Part shown: piece by piece, positions 37,301 to 51,572 of the stretch
Layout of the letters: each line of letters begins with the position of its first letter
Numbering within the stretch: the first letter of the stretch is position 1
Source: Ctenosaura bakeri
Taxonomy: Eukaryota > Chordata > Lepidosauria > Squamata > Iguanidae
Direction of reading: 5' to 3'
DNA length: 64,000 nt
Assembly (NCBI GenBank): GCA_948474755.1
Contig: CAOLHI010000734.1
Coordinates: 868,001-932,000 of the forward strand
Position numbers and translations under genes: made by a program
The notes under the pieces: model-generated
What the model saw: the letters and a program-made list of their open reading frames with translations, nothing else
The model's database searches: none
What the model was told of the DNA's origin: nothing

Positions 37301-37398
37301 CTAAGACTGCAGTCCTGTGTATACTTACCTGGGAGTAAGCTCCATTACATCCAGTAGTTTTTGTTTCTAGTAGATAGGCATAGATTGAACTGGTAACA
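37301..37398. mobile_element. Short interspersed repeat with inverted ends
   Basis: GACTGCAGTCCTGTGTATACTTACCTGGGAGTAAGC on the left and TAGTAGATAGGCATAGATTGAACTGG on the right are partly inverted, the layout of a widespread reptile/bird interspersed repeat. I know the pattern but cannot name the family with certainty. Confidence 0.5.
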
Positions 37399-38180
37399 CA
37401 CATTATTTGTTTTACAAAGGCTTTTTCTTCGTTGCTGAAATGCAGCTTTTCCTCATTTAATTAGAAGTACAAAAGATCTTACAAAGAACTTGTGCCATTT
37501 AATCTGTTAGCCTCAAGTAGAAGCCTCATCAAAGCAAAGAAGAGAATATCAAGCCTATGATTCATTTCCTCCATTCTCACTTCTTTTTCTCATCCCTTTC
37601 CTTTTCATTCTTTATTTGTATTTAGTCCTTTGCAGTTAAGGAGAAACTCATTGAGATCTAGCATTTATCAGTGGCTTGAAAGGGTTTTAGACTTTTGTTC
37701 TGAATGAGACTGAATCTGAATATGAAAGGGAGCAAAGAGAAGATTGAGTTTCACTCCTTATTTCCCCTGTCCTGTTTGTTCCTGAAATCCCTGTGTGATC
37801 CAGTGGATTAGAATAGATAAGATAACTAAAGAAGACATTCCAGCTATTGAAAGTTGTATTCCAGTGGGATGCAAAAATGTTAGTGCTGTGAGAATGAGCT
37901 AAACTGTTGAAGATCAAATATGTCTGTTTCTATATTAACTGCAGCTTTATTTATTGTCTGTACTCTGTGGTTAATTTTAAGTGTGGTTGGTGAAAACCAG
38001 CCACTTTCATAAATGGTGGTTCAATGTGTTGTCTTGTTTTTGCTAGCCACAGTGAAAATTCACCACAGTTTCTTAGGATTTGGAATCATTTGATTTATAC
38101 TTCAAATAATGCAGTTTCTCTAAACATTCCTGGCCTTGGGGATTTTCTGTGCTGGAACAAAGGAAATAAAAAGGCACAAA

Positions 38181-38378
38181 GTATTGTTGTGCGCCTTCAA
38201 GTTGTTTGCAACTTATGGCAACCCTAAAGCGAACATATAACAGGGTGATTTGCCTTTGCCTTCCTCTGAGGCTGAGAGAATGTGAGGATGTCACCGAGGT
38301 TTCCGTAGCTGAAAGGGATTTGAACCGTGGTCTCCAGAGTTATAGCTCAGATCATTACACCACACTGGCTGTTACACA
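38181..38378 (-). mobile_element. tRNA-derived SINE
   Basis: Complete minus copy. The + strand starts with the complement of the tail (GTGCGCCTTCAAGTTGTTTGCAACTTATGGCAACCC) and ends with the head (TTTGAACCGTGGTCTCC, ATCATTACACCACACTGGCTGT). Confidence 0.85.
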
Positions 38379-38561
38379 AAAGGATTACCATTGAAATGGA
38401 GACAGTTAGGATGGCATGAGAAGCATATTTTTTTTAAAAAAAAAAAGATGTAAGAGTTTCCCAATTCCTCCTTGTGACTACAGCAGAGGGAGCAGCATGT
38501 AACCCAAAAGGATTTTAGTTTTTCCCTGTGTGCCTTGTGAAAAGGACCAAATAGCTTAAAG

Positions 38562-38768
38562 GCACCGTATCCTGTCTGAACTTGGAAGCTAAGCAGGGTC
38601 AGCCCTGGTTAGTACTTGGATGGGAAACTACGCACAAATGCCAGCTGCTGTAGGCTATGGGAAGAACTGGCAAAATTACCTCTGAATATTCCTTGTCTAA
38701 GAAAATCCTGTGAAATTCATGGACCACCAGAAATCTACAGGTGACTTAAAGGCATACACACAACAGCC
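38562..38768 (+). mobile_element. 5S rRNA-derived SINE
   Basis: The head aligns closely to the 3' two thirds of 5S rRNA: GTCTGAACTTGGAAGCTAAGCAGGGTCAGCCCTGGTTAGTACTTGGATGGGAAACTACG, ending GCTGCTGTAGGCTATG. This covers the A-box, intermediate element and C-box promoter region. The unrelated tail (AAGAAAATCCTGTGA...AGGTGACTTAAAGGCATACACACAACA) is shared with the other SINEs here. Because of that tail it is a SINE and not a 5S gene. Confidence 0.92.
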
Positions 38769-41700
38769 CCTTATGAATTTGAACTGATCATCGAAACAGT
38801 TTTAGCAGCAGAGTTGGAAAACCTTGTGTATTGCCTCATCCAGTTGCCAGTGCAGAGGAAGGTTTTCATGATAACTGCCCCGGCAAATGGATTTACTGAA
38901 GCTCAATACGTGATTGTTTGGTTTCACACATCAATGCCTTGAACACATTTTTAACCTGAACAACTTCCAGTCATTCCTTAAGTAGCCAACTCCCATTCCC
39001 AACCTTGTTACTGAATTATGTGTGATACCCTGAAGGCTTCCCTTTAGGTTTGGATTGGGGTCCTCTGTAAGCTGTCAGAGATTTTGAAACCGTGTCCTAA
39101 GAGCATAGTGGTTAAAGGTGTCTCACAGTGGAGAAGATGGGTGGCAAAGAGGGAGGCTTGATCTTTGTTTTCTGCTCTCTTTCCTCTCATTTCTCCAATG
39201 CAAATTGCCACCTTTTGAACCTGTTTTGCCTGGAAACAACAGCTGCTGAAAACTTATTATATGTATTTCCATGTGATGTATATTTGAGTCTTTAGAAGCA
39301 AGACATTGGGAGACTGACACTTCTGAAGAGGGGTTGCTGACTTTGGATGAGTTCGAGGTTATTGAAGAGATTCTTTTGTTCAGAAGTACATGTTCTTTTT
39401 TCTTTTTTTTTGGTACTTGAACACATTTTTTTGATGAAGAATGTTCTATTTCTCTTAACATTTCCCGCTTTGAGAATCTTTTGTGCTGGAACAAAGGGAA
39501 GAAAAAGACATGATGGAGCTGCTGTTTAAAGGAAGATTAACCAGTACAGAATACAACAAAGCAGTGGGCTAATTATAGTCAAATCAGTTAATTTTCTTGA
39601 GAAGCTGCACAGTACTCCTGAAGCTTATGCATTCCTTTCATGAGCCAAAATAAGTGAGGAGTGGGAAGAGGCTTCACAATTAAATCATTCAGGTCCTTAT
39701 CAATGCAAGCCACAGTACTGTGGAGCTGGTTGTGTGTTGTGTGAAATCATTTATGGTTTAAGGAAGCATGATTCTTGTGAACCTTGGTTTCATCTATGTC
39801 TCTAGAGTCAGTCTGTCTTCACACAAAAACTGGGAGAATATATGAATTATAGACATAACACTCTTACATGCAAAGAATGAATGAGCATGGTCAGACATCA
39901 GGATAAGCCAGGATGCCACATGAATCTTGGCTAATTATGGATGATAGAATAAACGTCATCTAAGATATCAAGTGTAAGTTCAAGAAAATTCTTGGGTTAA
40001 GAAGTTTTTCCTCTCTCCATCAGCATCAAGAACTGAAATGATAAAAGATCTGTACTTGTGAAAGCTCCCATTTCTGTTTTGAGGTTGAAACTCAAAATTA
40101 TTTATAAGAACCTATTTGCAGAATCTTCTATATACCGTAGTCTTAGTTCTGAGGACTGTTAGTCACTCTTATTACCACTAAGGAAGGCAGTTTTGTATCA
40201 CACTGATACACGAGACAAAACATTTCTATATAGAGTAAACTACAGATAATTGTTCTGAACTTTTGATGTCTCTATAGCGGTTTTTGTTTGTTTGTTGTGT
40301 GTGATAAATTTAATTTATTATTTTGGAAGTTTTTTGTATTTGCACAATATATATTAATTTTCTAAGAATTTTTATGCACCTCCACATTTACAAATCTGTA
40401 TTTACTTATTTCTTTTGTATCTAGTTGGTAAAAATGTTCTCTTCAGGCATTATATCTGTTTTGTTGTTCAAGATTTCTATAGATTAATCAGTATGCTGCT
40501 GATTGCTCTTGTTTGTAACTTATAATAAGCTAGAAATCATTGGTCCATAGCTTGTTTATTGTGACATCTGAACCTCGCAGGAGCTTGTTCTCCAGGTAGA
40601 GCAATAAACTGTAGAGAAATAATCCACGAATTATTGTAGATATTTGTGTGTAAATATCTCCTGGACCTGCAGCGGGCTGTGGTTCAAAGACAGAGATTGG
40701 GTCATCGCCATACTCAGTCTCCAGACTGATGCCTTTCTTTCTTTGCTTCATTAACAGTATCTTATGCATTGTATACACATGCCTTCAAATCATGGTTAAC
40801 AGAAACCATGGTTCCTTCATAAATCAGAGTTAGAAATAATGGCTTCAAATGAGAAAAGAGGAATGGGATGTGGTGCGCTTGCACTCTGCAAACCATGACT
40901 GAGGTGACCTTTCTTAAAGTCAAGACAGGTAATTTAGAATGTGGGATTATCACTCTGGTACTCCCTTGGGAAAATGTGGGCAAAATTTGGGGGTCTGAGG
41001 ACTAGTGTTGTCCTTCTCCAGGACACATCAGTGAACAGCAGAGGTGGACAAAACAGAAAACAGAAGTAGGCTAAAATCCACTGTCGGTTCAAATTCTTAC
41101 TAATTTTTAAGTTTGAAAAGGCATGTCAAGGCATCCTGCAATGCACCTTACTTTTAAATTGTACTTGCTGGACGCTTCTAGGAGCACAAATCTTTGCTTT
41201 CATGTAAATATTCTTCAGCCCTGTAGGCCACAAAAACAGGTGTTTTGAAAAGCGAAAGTCATGTTGCCCACCACTGGGGTTAAATGGATGGTATCTGTAT
41301 GATAAGAAAATAGTTCTTGAAAAAAGCTATAGAACAGTGCAGCTGATTACTATAGAAGAGATATGCTGCCTCTCCCTCTTTCTGCCCCCCACATGTGTTT
41401 TCTCCAGCTGGGAAGTCTGCTGCTGAAGGCACAGTAAGAAAAAAACTTTTCTTACTTTAGAAGTATTTTCTTAATAGCAAACTAGCTCATCCCAGCCAAG
41501 CCCACTGAAATAAGCAGTTGTGGTCTTTTGTGGTCCCTCTGGAGAGCACCTGTGTATTTCTCTGGCTTGGAAAAGCTGAGTTCTGACATTTTGTGCTTTA
41601 AATCGGTGGCAGGCTCAGTAAAATTGCTGACTTTATGGCTACTTCAGCCCCATTGAAACTCATCTTATTGATTTTAATGATTCCTGTTTGGAACTAGGTC

Positions 41701-41837
41701 TCCCCATATATATCAGTCTCAGCTTACATTGTGAGTTCAGTTAGTACTACCCAGATGTAAATAAAAATCTGTCAGTGTATTAGAGTCTTCCTTCAGTTGA
41801 GCAACACTGCCATTCAACACAATTAATGTGAAATACT

Positions 41838-42035
41838 CCTGGTGGCCAGTGTGGTGTAGGGAGTGGTTTCAGTGTTGGACTATGACCTCGGAGACCAGGG
41901 TTCAATTCCCTGCTTGATCATGGAAACCCACTACATGACCTTGAGTGAGTCACATGCTCTCAGGCCCAGAAAACCCCATGATCGGTTTGCTGTAGGGTTG
42001 CCATAAGTTGGAAATGACTTGAAGGCACACAACAA
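41838..42035 (+). mobile_element. tRNA-derived SINE, well preserved
   Basis: GGCCAGTGTGGTGTAGGGAGTGGTTTCAGTGTTGGACTATGACCTCGGAGACCAGGGTTCAATTCC is a clear tRNA-like head with B box. It runs through GGAAACCCACTACATGACCTTG to GGGTTGCCATAAGTTGGAAATGACTTGAAGGCACACAACAAC. An internal stretch (the usual GGAAGGCAAAGGCAAAC block) is deleted. Confidence 0.9.
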
Positions 42036-42868
42036 CAAAAAAATCCTGGTGGAGATTTATGCTGTGCAGCCATGATGTAGGATCACTGCCATGGTTTATT
42101 ATAAAGTAAATGTAGGGGTTGGTGCAGCACCCAGAGGGTCTTGGGATTGGAAAAATATCCTGTGAACTCCCAGAGCTTGCCTACCCCATATTTGAATCAA
42201 AAGAAGGGCAGGAAAATATTTTGGGTGTTAGTGGGCTTTCTGTATGTGGTCAGTGCAGAACTATGGAGATCTCTAAGCTTTAGAGAGGCTAATGAATGTT
42301 AATATGTTTATAGATAGTGGCAGGGCCTTGACAAGGAGCTTTCCATCTTTAGGGATCTAGATGAGAGTGAGGCTTGGAGGGCTTCATTGAGTTAGGGATT
42401 AAGACCTCTGCATAATTCAGTGGTTCCACAGGTATTATACATGATGGGCATACCATAATACATCCTTTTATACTCTCAAATTTTCTCCTTCTCCCTAACA
42501 GTGGACTCACATTCACTGGCCATTGAGCTTGATCCACACTCACTGGGTTGCTTTGCATTTTTTCTCCCTTTAGTGTTTTTTCTGAACGATTTTTTGTTCA
42601 GAATACTACAAAGACAGTAGTATTCCACCATGACTCTTAGTATCTCCCTTTTTGCATGGCTGGCACCATTTTGTTTACTAAAGGGCCAATATTTTGAGAA
42701 GGAGATTGGACTTCTGTGACCTGGTGTCCTCTGTCATCAGCTGGCACAGCTGATGGGAAGACTTTCATTCTAATGCAGCATGACTCTTGTGTTTCAGAAA
42801 TTATTTAACTCTTCAGTCTTTAAAGATTTGGTTAGGTGATATCTTTCAAGCCTTAGTTAAATTATTTA

Positions 42869-43215
42869 TTTGATTTGTACTTTGCTTGTTTCCCAAAAGG
42901 GGGACTCAAGGTAGAACATAGCAAAATTATCTTTAAAAAAAAAAAGGACAGGTAAAAGCAGAAACAATGTAATGTTAAAACACAAACAAAATAAAATATT
43001 AAAGTAAAATTGAATTAGAAGGACAGTGATGAGGAAAGTTTGGCATGTAGTCATTAAAAAATCCTTCCTGAGCAACCTGTGATTTGTAAAAAGTCTGTCT
43101 GATGAGAAAGATCTTCATCTCTTGGTGGCGAGTTAATGGGGAGAAACTCACCTAGCCGTTTTTGGAAGGGAGTTCTGTAGTGTGGGAGCTGAGTCACTGG
43201 GCTTTGTCATCAGTG
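42869..43215 (-). mobile_element. L2-like LINE 3' end
   Basis: The + strand GATTTGTACTTTGCTTGTTTCCCAAAAGGGGGACTCAAGG is the complement of the family's 3' tail. The far side (TTTTTGGAAGGGAGTTCTGTAGTGTGGGAGCTGAGTCACTGGGC) is the complement of its RT C-terminal code, as at 23230-23280. It is interrupted on the right by a DIRS left end at 43223. Confidence 0.7.
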
Positions 43216-43222
43216 GATAGCA

Positions 43223-43645
43223 GTTCTTCTTTGTTGTCTCTGTAGCTCACACAAACGGCTTATTTGTGAGTGCATCATCTGGAACATTCTGGAGCTAGGG
43301 AATATGCATTTTGGCAGTAGCCTCTCTTCCACTTGATATATGTAACCAGAGCAGTTCCCACTGAATTCCTAAGTCCCTTTTTCATCTGCTGCTGCATCAG
43401 CATCGGTTGGAACTTTCAGCAATTTTCCTCTTCATTTCTTCTTGTCTTGGATTTATGGTTTATCGAATTACAGAATAATTTGACTTTTCTTTTTTTTTTG
43501 CTTTTTGGCTATGTTTGATGCATTGGTTTTTGTGTGTTCTCTCAGGGGCTTATAGGTACCATGGGCTCCTTTAAGAGGAACTCCTTCTGTGGCGCTAAGA
43601 TCCCTGAAAAGGATGGCCGTTCAAAGTGCCTTTTGTACCTGGGAG
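43223..43645 (+). mobile_element. DIRS relic, left end only
   Basis: GTTCTTCTTTGTTGTCTCTGTAGCTCACACAAACGG starts the element, in step with the other DIRS left ends. TTCTGGAGC and GCAGTTCCCACTGAATTCC lie where the terminal repeat of the 53.6 kb copy has TTCTAGAGC and its equivalent. A gag start (MGSFKRNSFCGAKI..., near 43561) precedes SKCLFYLGEE, matching the zinc region of the young copy. It stops at a CR1 tail. Confidence 0.7.
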
Positions 43646-43711
43646 AAGAATCATAGAATCATAGAAATGTAGAGTTGGAAAAGACCCCAGGGGCCATCCA
43701 GTCCAACCCAA
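43646..43711 (-). mobile_element. CR1 3'-end fragment
   Basis: AGAATCATAGAATCATAGAAATGTAGAGTTGGAAAAGACCCCAGGGGCCATCCAGTCCAACCC is the complement of the CR1 3' terminus with two tail octamers. It interrupts or truncates the DIRS relic gag segment. Confidence 0.92.
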
Positions 43712-44995
43712 TGTAGGGGCTTTTTCACACTGTTAAGCTTTCACTCCTCAGCCATGCCGCAGTTGTTCTTCCTGGCTTAAGGCTCTTGAAAGCTGTGGAC
43801 CACATGACTGAGAATAGGCCACTGTTCTCTGTCTCTGTTGGAGTCTCCTCTCTGCGCCCCTGCTAGACTCTGTACTCCACATTATACTGGCCGCCTTGGG
43901 CTCATCTGTAAGAGTTGCCTTTAAGAGGTCCCTGCAGGAATCAGCATCTAGACCTGAGAGGACTGAAGGAAGCATGGACCATCTTGTGTCAGAACTGGCC
44001 ACTTGACCTTGAGCCTCCCACTCCAGGCAGATTTTTATAGACAGAGATAGTTCCTCCTGTGAAATTAGTTACTAGTGTTTGTGCTTCAGTGTATAGCATG
44101 CTAGGGTATTTTTTTTAAAGAAAATGCTGAAAACATACATACTCTCATCCTTGCCTAATTGGGATCTCAGTACAGCTCACAATCTAAACTTCCCCAAATA
44201 CAGGAAAATCACACCACTTTGCATGTAGACCTAGACAGAAGAGAATGACATTTCATTATCTTGAGTGCTAAATTATAGTATTTCTCATTTCTCTGAAGGT
44301 AAGGAAAAGGAAGGTTTTACTAAGCAATACAAAATTGGTTCAGGAAATGTACTTCTGTATTGGAATTAGCATCCATCTTGCATGTGGGTTGTAATACAGC
44401 CATCACAGTATGTCTTTTCACTGTGGGTATTTACAGTGTATTTCTACTGGGAGGTTCTTTGCAGCCTCCCATTACATCTCAGCATAGGAAAGCATATTAG
44501 TGTGATCATGTTACGTATGTGCAGGTTGCGTGCTAATTCCTAAATGGGTTTGGTTTTTTTTCCTCCTTCTCCATAGCTTCATGACATTTGAAGCAGTTGT
44601 CTGCATGATGGCCTTGGAGGAGCAATCTGTTATCATGGTGTGTTGAGACGAGAATGCAGGATTTCTTTATTCAAGAGATTTAGGAATTAAAACTAATGGT
44701 GACTGTCTTGTGCTCTTTAGTTGGTAAATAAAAAATGTCATTGTTGATTAACCTGTAGGTTAATTTTAATTTTATTTGGGCCCAGATCGTGCAGAATAGT
44801 TGGTTTATTGTCTGGGTTAGAAATCAGCTCAATACTGGCATGTAAGTTGTTAAATGGTGCTAGATTTAGCATTTGGTAATTAATGCACTGGGAGACCTGC
44901 AGCACTCTGGGCACTGATCATGTTGGATAGCACCGACAGCTTCCTGAGATCCCATATGGGGGATGTGCATGTATACAAGCATACAGAGAGGGACT

Positions 44996-45214
44996 CCAGG
45001 GTCTCGTACATACTACAGAGTAATAGTACTGCTGTTCTACTTTAACTGCCATTGTTCTCTCCTGTGCAATCTTGGGATTTGCAGTTGAGACAGGGACATT
45101 TAGAATTCTCAGCCAGAGTGTTCCAGTACCTCACTAAACTTACAGACCCTCACAAGATTGAACCATCAGCAGTGGAATAATAGTGTTATAATTCTGTGGG
45201 ATCATTGGGCCCCA
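44996..45214. mobile_element. Palindromic MITE
   Basis: The right arm GCAGTGGAATAATAGTGTTATAATTCTGTGGGATCATTGGGCCC mirrors the left arm (GGGTCTCGTACATACTACAGAGTAATAGTACTGCTGTTCTACTTTAACTGCCATTG). The centre GGCATTTAGAATTCTCAGCCAGAG-like block is shared with 47395-47614. Confidence 0.75.
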
Positions 45215-45949
45215 GGTGTTTGTGTTAAAGCGTGGTTGGCTTTAATTAAAGCAATTTGTTGTAGAGAAAGGCACATCAGTAATTTCCCATGTTTCTGATA
45301 CTAGGTTTATATTCTCATTTGAAATATGCAACTTGCCTTTTGGGCTATGTAGTAAAGTTATTTACATGAATTCATAAGCAACTGTTGGTCAACTTTCATC
45401 ACAGTGATTTCAGAAGCACAGTCTTGTGGACAAAGTCTACACATCACCTGTTGAGAAGTATCTGTCTGTAAGCTCTAATGAATTCCATCAGTAGCAATTT
45501 GTAGCACTCAGGATTTGTCTCCCTTTCACATCTGCAGCCAGGATAATCATTTAGAGCATGCTTTGACTATAATCGTCAGGAAGGTCTTCTCTGTCTGGTG
45601 CAACTTTCCATGTTATGCATCCCAGGAGCTCCCTCAGAGGTTAGAAACCTTTGGCTTGAGATCACGCTTAGGACCACCAAATAAGGAGATAACATTGGAT
45701 ATTAAATAGAATATGGATATAGAACACAGAATATAGCTGCAGACCATATGTTCTAGCAGAAGAATGAATGGTGTTCTGTGTGGAGATCCTCTGTGTGGTT
45801 TGAAAGACTAACTATCTTGCAGGAAGATAACTGGAATGACAAAACAAGCCATGATTGGGTTTCTTCAAACAAACATGGTAAGCAGTAGACTGCAATGGGA
45901 AACTTGTGAATGGGTTACTGGTGAAAAGGGATCTTAATAGATGTATATT

Positions 45950-46142
45950 GGGAATGGGTTTAACTTAGTGGTTGAATTATGTGCCTTGAATACAAATGGT
46001 CCCAGTTCAATCCCTGACATCTCCACATAGGATTGGAAAAATATCTGCCTGAAACCTGGAGAATTGCAGTGAAGTAATTCCTGAGCCAAATGGACCATTG
46101 GTGTGTTTCAATATGTAAGGCAGCTTCCTGTGTTCTACAGCA
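45950..46142 (+). mobile_element. Second tRNA-derived SINE family
   Basis: Head GGGTTTAACTTAGTGGTTGAATTATGTGCCTTGAATACAAATGGTCCCAGTTCAATCCCTGACATCTCC retains tRNA-like A and B boxes. Body TGCCTGAAACCTGGAGAATTGC, then ATGGACCATTGGTGTGTTTCAATATGTAAGGCAGCTTCCTGTGTTC. It is unrelated in its tail to the more numerous SINE family in this window. Confidence 0.85.
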
Positions 46143-46232
46143 CATAGATTTGGTTAATATAAAAAATGCTATACAGATGTTGGTTGGTGGTGGAGGAAAA
46201 AGCTTGCTATTGTATCCCATTTCACATAAAAC

Positions 46233-46320
46233 ATACCAGGAGGATGACTACTGCTTCCAGATCCCCAACCATCATGGCCACTGGCTGGTGGATTCTGGGA
46301 GTTGGGGCAAAAAAGGTAAC
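46233..46320. mobile_element. Foldback MITE fragment
   Basis: CCAGATCCCCAACCATCATGGCCACTGGCTGGTGGATTCTGGGAGTTGG has inverted halves around GGCCACTGGCTGG. It resembles fragments at 15465, 21573 and 51484. Confidence 0.5.
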
Positions 46321-47394
46321 TTTTCAAGGCTGAGTGATCACAATATTTGCTAGCCACAGTTATTACTTATATGTTGGACATCATTTCTTTACTATAATGT
46401 TAAAGTGGTGCTTCGGTTGCACAAGAAGCACAAAGTGATGCAAGTAATGGTCCCAGCATTTTTCTTTTGTTTTTCTAGTCTGGTGTTGTCATTACAATAA
46501 AACTGTGAAATAAGCCACAAGGCAAACTTCTTTTCCCACATGGAAACGTTAATGCTTTCTAATATCCCTGTGAAACTTTAGGGTACTGTATGTTTCCTGT
46601 AAGAACACATGGTATAAACATCTTTCTTGCATACTGTATCTATGGACTACTCATCAACTTGTCAGTAAATACCATACTTGCCTGATCCTGTTCTTCTGTG
46701 AGCACTCTCTCTAAGTTTGGTCTTGAGTGCTCCTCACAGTTTCCTGCAGCCAAAGTGTTTACTGGTGTGGTGGGTCTTTGCTGCACTTTCCACAATCGCA
46801 TCACCAGCTGTACTGTATCCTCTTCTGAGTCATCTAAAGGGCTTCAAACAGAGCAAGGAGGTGCATCCATTGTCTTGAAGTCACAGTCTAATCTGTGTAA
46901 TCTGCCAGCCCTTTTCTCTCCAAACAGAAGCACAGGAAGGAAGTGCTTCCTCAGTACTGGCTAGCACAGAGAGCACATCTCTTTCTACAGCTGGATTCCC
47001 TCAGTTGTGTTTTTTTCTCATTTGTAGTTGTAGGCCCTTGCCAGATTTTTGGTCTGTGGGAACAAAGCTTGTAGTTTGCTCCTAAGATAATGTGAGATTT
47101 GAGATCTTGAAGCTTGCATCATACACTGGGGAGTGGGATATTGTTCACGTCATTAGAAAAGTTGGTTTGTAGTTTGTTCAGGTGAACATTTGCTGCTGCT
47201 TCAATCTTTAGTTTCTTTTTAACCTCACTGCTCTTGGGAGCTACCTCTAGAAACATCTGAAGGGCCACTATTACCCATCCCTGCTCTAGAGCAGAACATT
47301 TTGCACTATTTTACACTATAGGACAAATACCAGTGAAGTGGAAAACGTACCAGCCTGGTAATGTTGCATTGCCCCTTCTTGCCATTTTTTAGAT

Positions 47395-47614
47395 GGCCAT
47401 CCCAAGCCATTTCTGCACTACACTGTTACAGTACAATTATTCCACTTTCAACATCCTGTGGAATCCTGGGATTTTCAGCTTAGGGAGGGGCATTTAGAAT
47501 TCTCAGCCAGAGAGCTCTTTGGCCTTGGTAAACTACAAACCCCAGAATTCCACAGGATATTGAAAGTGGAATAATAGCACTGTACCAGTGTAGTGTGGAA
47601 ATGGCTCTAGTTTG
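47395..47614. mobile_element. Palindromic MITE, best-preserved copy
   Basis: Left arm AGCCATTTCTGCACTACACTGTTACAGTACAATTATTCCACTTTCAACATCCTGTGGAATCCTGGGATT is mirrored by the right arm CCCAGAATTCCACAGGATATTGAAAGTGGAATAATAGCACTGTACCAGTGTAGTGTGGAAATGGCT. A ~75 bp centre contains CATTTAGAATTCTCAGCCAGAG. The arms can fold almost end to end. It has no coding capacity. It ends about 215 bases upstream of the BRF1 exon acceptor. Confidence 0.85.
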
Positions 47615-47803
47615 GCAACAGTGACTTCTGTTTCCACAGTGGAGTTCTGGATGCCTCATTGTGCAAATGGAGTGTCAAACCATTTGCACCAGTTTCTGTT
47701 GTGTGTAGGATTTGACGCAATAGGAACCTGACCTCTACCTTTAATTTTGTTTGGAGCATCCATGCAGACTTCAGTGTGTTGCGTAAGTGTGCTTTGCAAG
47801 TGA

Positions 47804-49714
<1,911 letters not shown>

Positions 49715-49975
49715 AAGATAAGATTTAATATGTAACCTGTATATAGAATGGTGCTGGTTATTGTAATTGCTGTTTAATAGCTTTTTGTATGCTGTTTTTA
49801 ATATGTATTTTAACATTGTTTTAATCATAACTGATGTTTAATCTGTGTTTTAACTTTGGTATATTATAGTTTTAATTATGCTTTTTTATCTTTGTAAGCT
49901 TTTGTAAGCTTTGAGTCCCCTGGAGAGAAAAGTGAGATAGAAATAAAGATGATGATGATGATGATAATTCATTCT
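49715..49975 (+). mobile_element. L2-like LINE 3' UTR and tail
   Basis: A T-rich stretch with repeated GTTTTAA and GTATTTTAA precedes AGCTTTGAGTCCCCTGGAGAGAAAAGTGAGATAGAAATAAA, the family 3' signature. It ends in five GAT triplets. The same tail appears in reverse at 22903 and 42869. Confidence 0.75.
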
Positions 49976-50481
49976 TTTGAAAAATATTTTCTCTGTTGAT
50001 TTCCAATGGGAGGAAAATTAAGTGCTTTGGATGACACAGTTCATTTCCCTTCTTGGGAGCGTACTTGTGACTTTGGAGCTAAAGTGGAGTGGGCAACACA
50101 TGGCTGCTGTAGGCCCCCAGCCTCCCAGCTGCTGTTGCTGAAAGGTTGTGCTGCTACAATTTGTAGCAATGCTACTGCAGGAAAAGCGCTTGGTGTTCCT
50201 TCCTTTCTTAGAAGAAGAATATACACTCTCTCCTGTAATTAGCAGAGCTCTGTGACACAGAAAGACACTCTGACACCCTCCTGCATCATAGAGAGCTGCG
50301 ATAGTTGCTACCAGACTTATTTCTGAGGCAGGGAGGGGAATCAGTGGTCACCATTGAATTATGGTTGTGGTGCCAGTCTTGTGAAATTTGGTGCAGGCCC
50401 TTGACCTTTAGTTCAGCTCCTTTGTGGCTGGAAGCTGTTCAGCTGACCTCTAGCTCTGTTTCTCTCTCTCTCTCTTTCTCT

Positions 50482-50690
50482 TTGTATGCACATGCCTTCA
50501 AGTCACTTGTCAACCTACAATGACCCCATGAATTTCATAGGGATATCTTAGGCAAGGTGGTTTTGCCAGTTCCTTCCTCTGAAATATAACCTACAGCACC
50601 TAGGTATTCATTGATGGTCTCTCATCCAAGTGCTAACCAGGGCTGACCCAGCTTAGTTTTTAAGATTAGCCATATGCAAGGTATTTAGGC
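50482..50690 (-). mobile_element. 5S rRNA-derived SINE
   Basis: The + strand begins with the complement of the tail (TGTATGCACATGCCTTCAAGTCACTTGTC) and ends with the complement of the 5S head (CCTACAGCACC, GGTCTCTCATCCAAGTGCTAACCAGGGCTGACCCAGCTTAGTTTTTAAGAT). A (CT)n tract abuts it on the left. Confidence 0.88.
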
Positions 50691-51483
50691 CTTCCACCCA
50701 CCTTCGTTTATTGCCACCACGGCTCTTTTCATCACCTACTAATGTTGGAGCAGTCACGGCAAGAGATCTTTTCTGCCACTGCCATGTGAAGGCCTTCAGT
50801 GGGAAGCCGCCTTTATCAGCGAAAAGGGTCTTTGTGATCTCCAAGTTTCTGTCTGCCACTTTCTCCAGAACCCTGCGATTTCTTCTTGTTGGTAATATAC
50901 TAAATTAAAATGTCTGTCATTCCTGGAAGCAATGGATCCTGAAGCAAGAACTTCAGGGAATCTTTTTAAAAGCTATTCTGGGGGAAAAAGTTTTGAGCAG
51001 ACAGCTTGCACTCTAGTGGATGAAAAGAATACAGTATTCATCAAGAGGCTGCTTCCTTTTTGAGGGTCGGAATTAATCTGATGCAGCAGCGGGAACTGTG
51101 TGATATAATGTGGAATATGTTTTCATTTTTGGAAAGAAGGGGGAAAAAAACCCTGCCGGAGTATATAAAGTTAACATGTTCATTATCCCTCCCCATCACC
51201 AAAATGCTATGTACAAAGTTAAGATTTCAGGACAGCACTTCCAAACCATACAGAGTAGCTAAGTTAAAAATGAAAAAGGAATTAATATGGAATAGATAAA
51301 AAAATACTTTGATATCTTAAATGAATAAATAGGCATAATTTAATAAATAGATACATAAAACTGAGAAATAATAACAAATAATTTGATAATTTTATATTAA
51401 GAAGAAGCTGGTGTACATTAATAAGATTTCAAAACAGAAATTTATTATTAAGATAATGTTTTCATTATTTTCTAAACTTCAGC

Positions 51484-51572
51484 TGTGTTGGGACTATAAG
51501 GCCTATCACCATAGCCAGCATGATAGACCATGCTGTCTAGAGGTGATGGAGGTTGTAGTTCAGCACATCAGT
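51484..51572. mobile_element. Foldback MITE fragment
   Basis: GTTGGGACTATAAGGCCTATCACCATAGCCAGCATGATAGACCATGCTGTCTAGAGGTGATGGAGGTTGTAGTTCAGCACATC folds on itself around CCAGCATG..CATGCTG. It is the same class as 15465-15576. Confidence 0.6.

Noticed and set aside
38562..38661. A genuine 5S rRNA gene
   Set aside because: Only part of the 5S sequence is present, with substitutions, and it is fused to a SINE tail. Other copies in the window have the same layout.
41838..41915. A functional tRNA gene
   Set aside because: A and B box-like motifs occur, but no cloverleaf acceptor stem closes and the sequence continues as a SINE.
43748..44002. Minus-strand 84-codon frame near the DIRS relic
   Set aside because: It does not align to any DIRS, CR1 or host domain I know, and the region may be another unrecognised repeat.
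44570..44650. Possible extra BRF1 exon after CTCCATAG
   Set aside because: The reading gives no BRF1-like residues, and the exons at 19178 and 47829 already join in phase without it.
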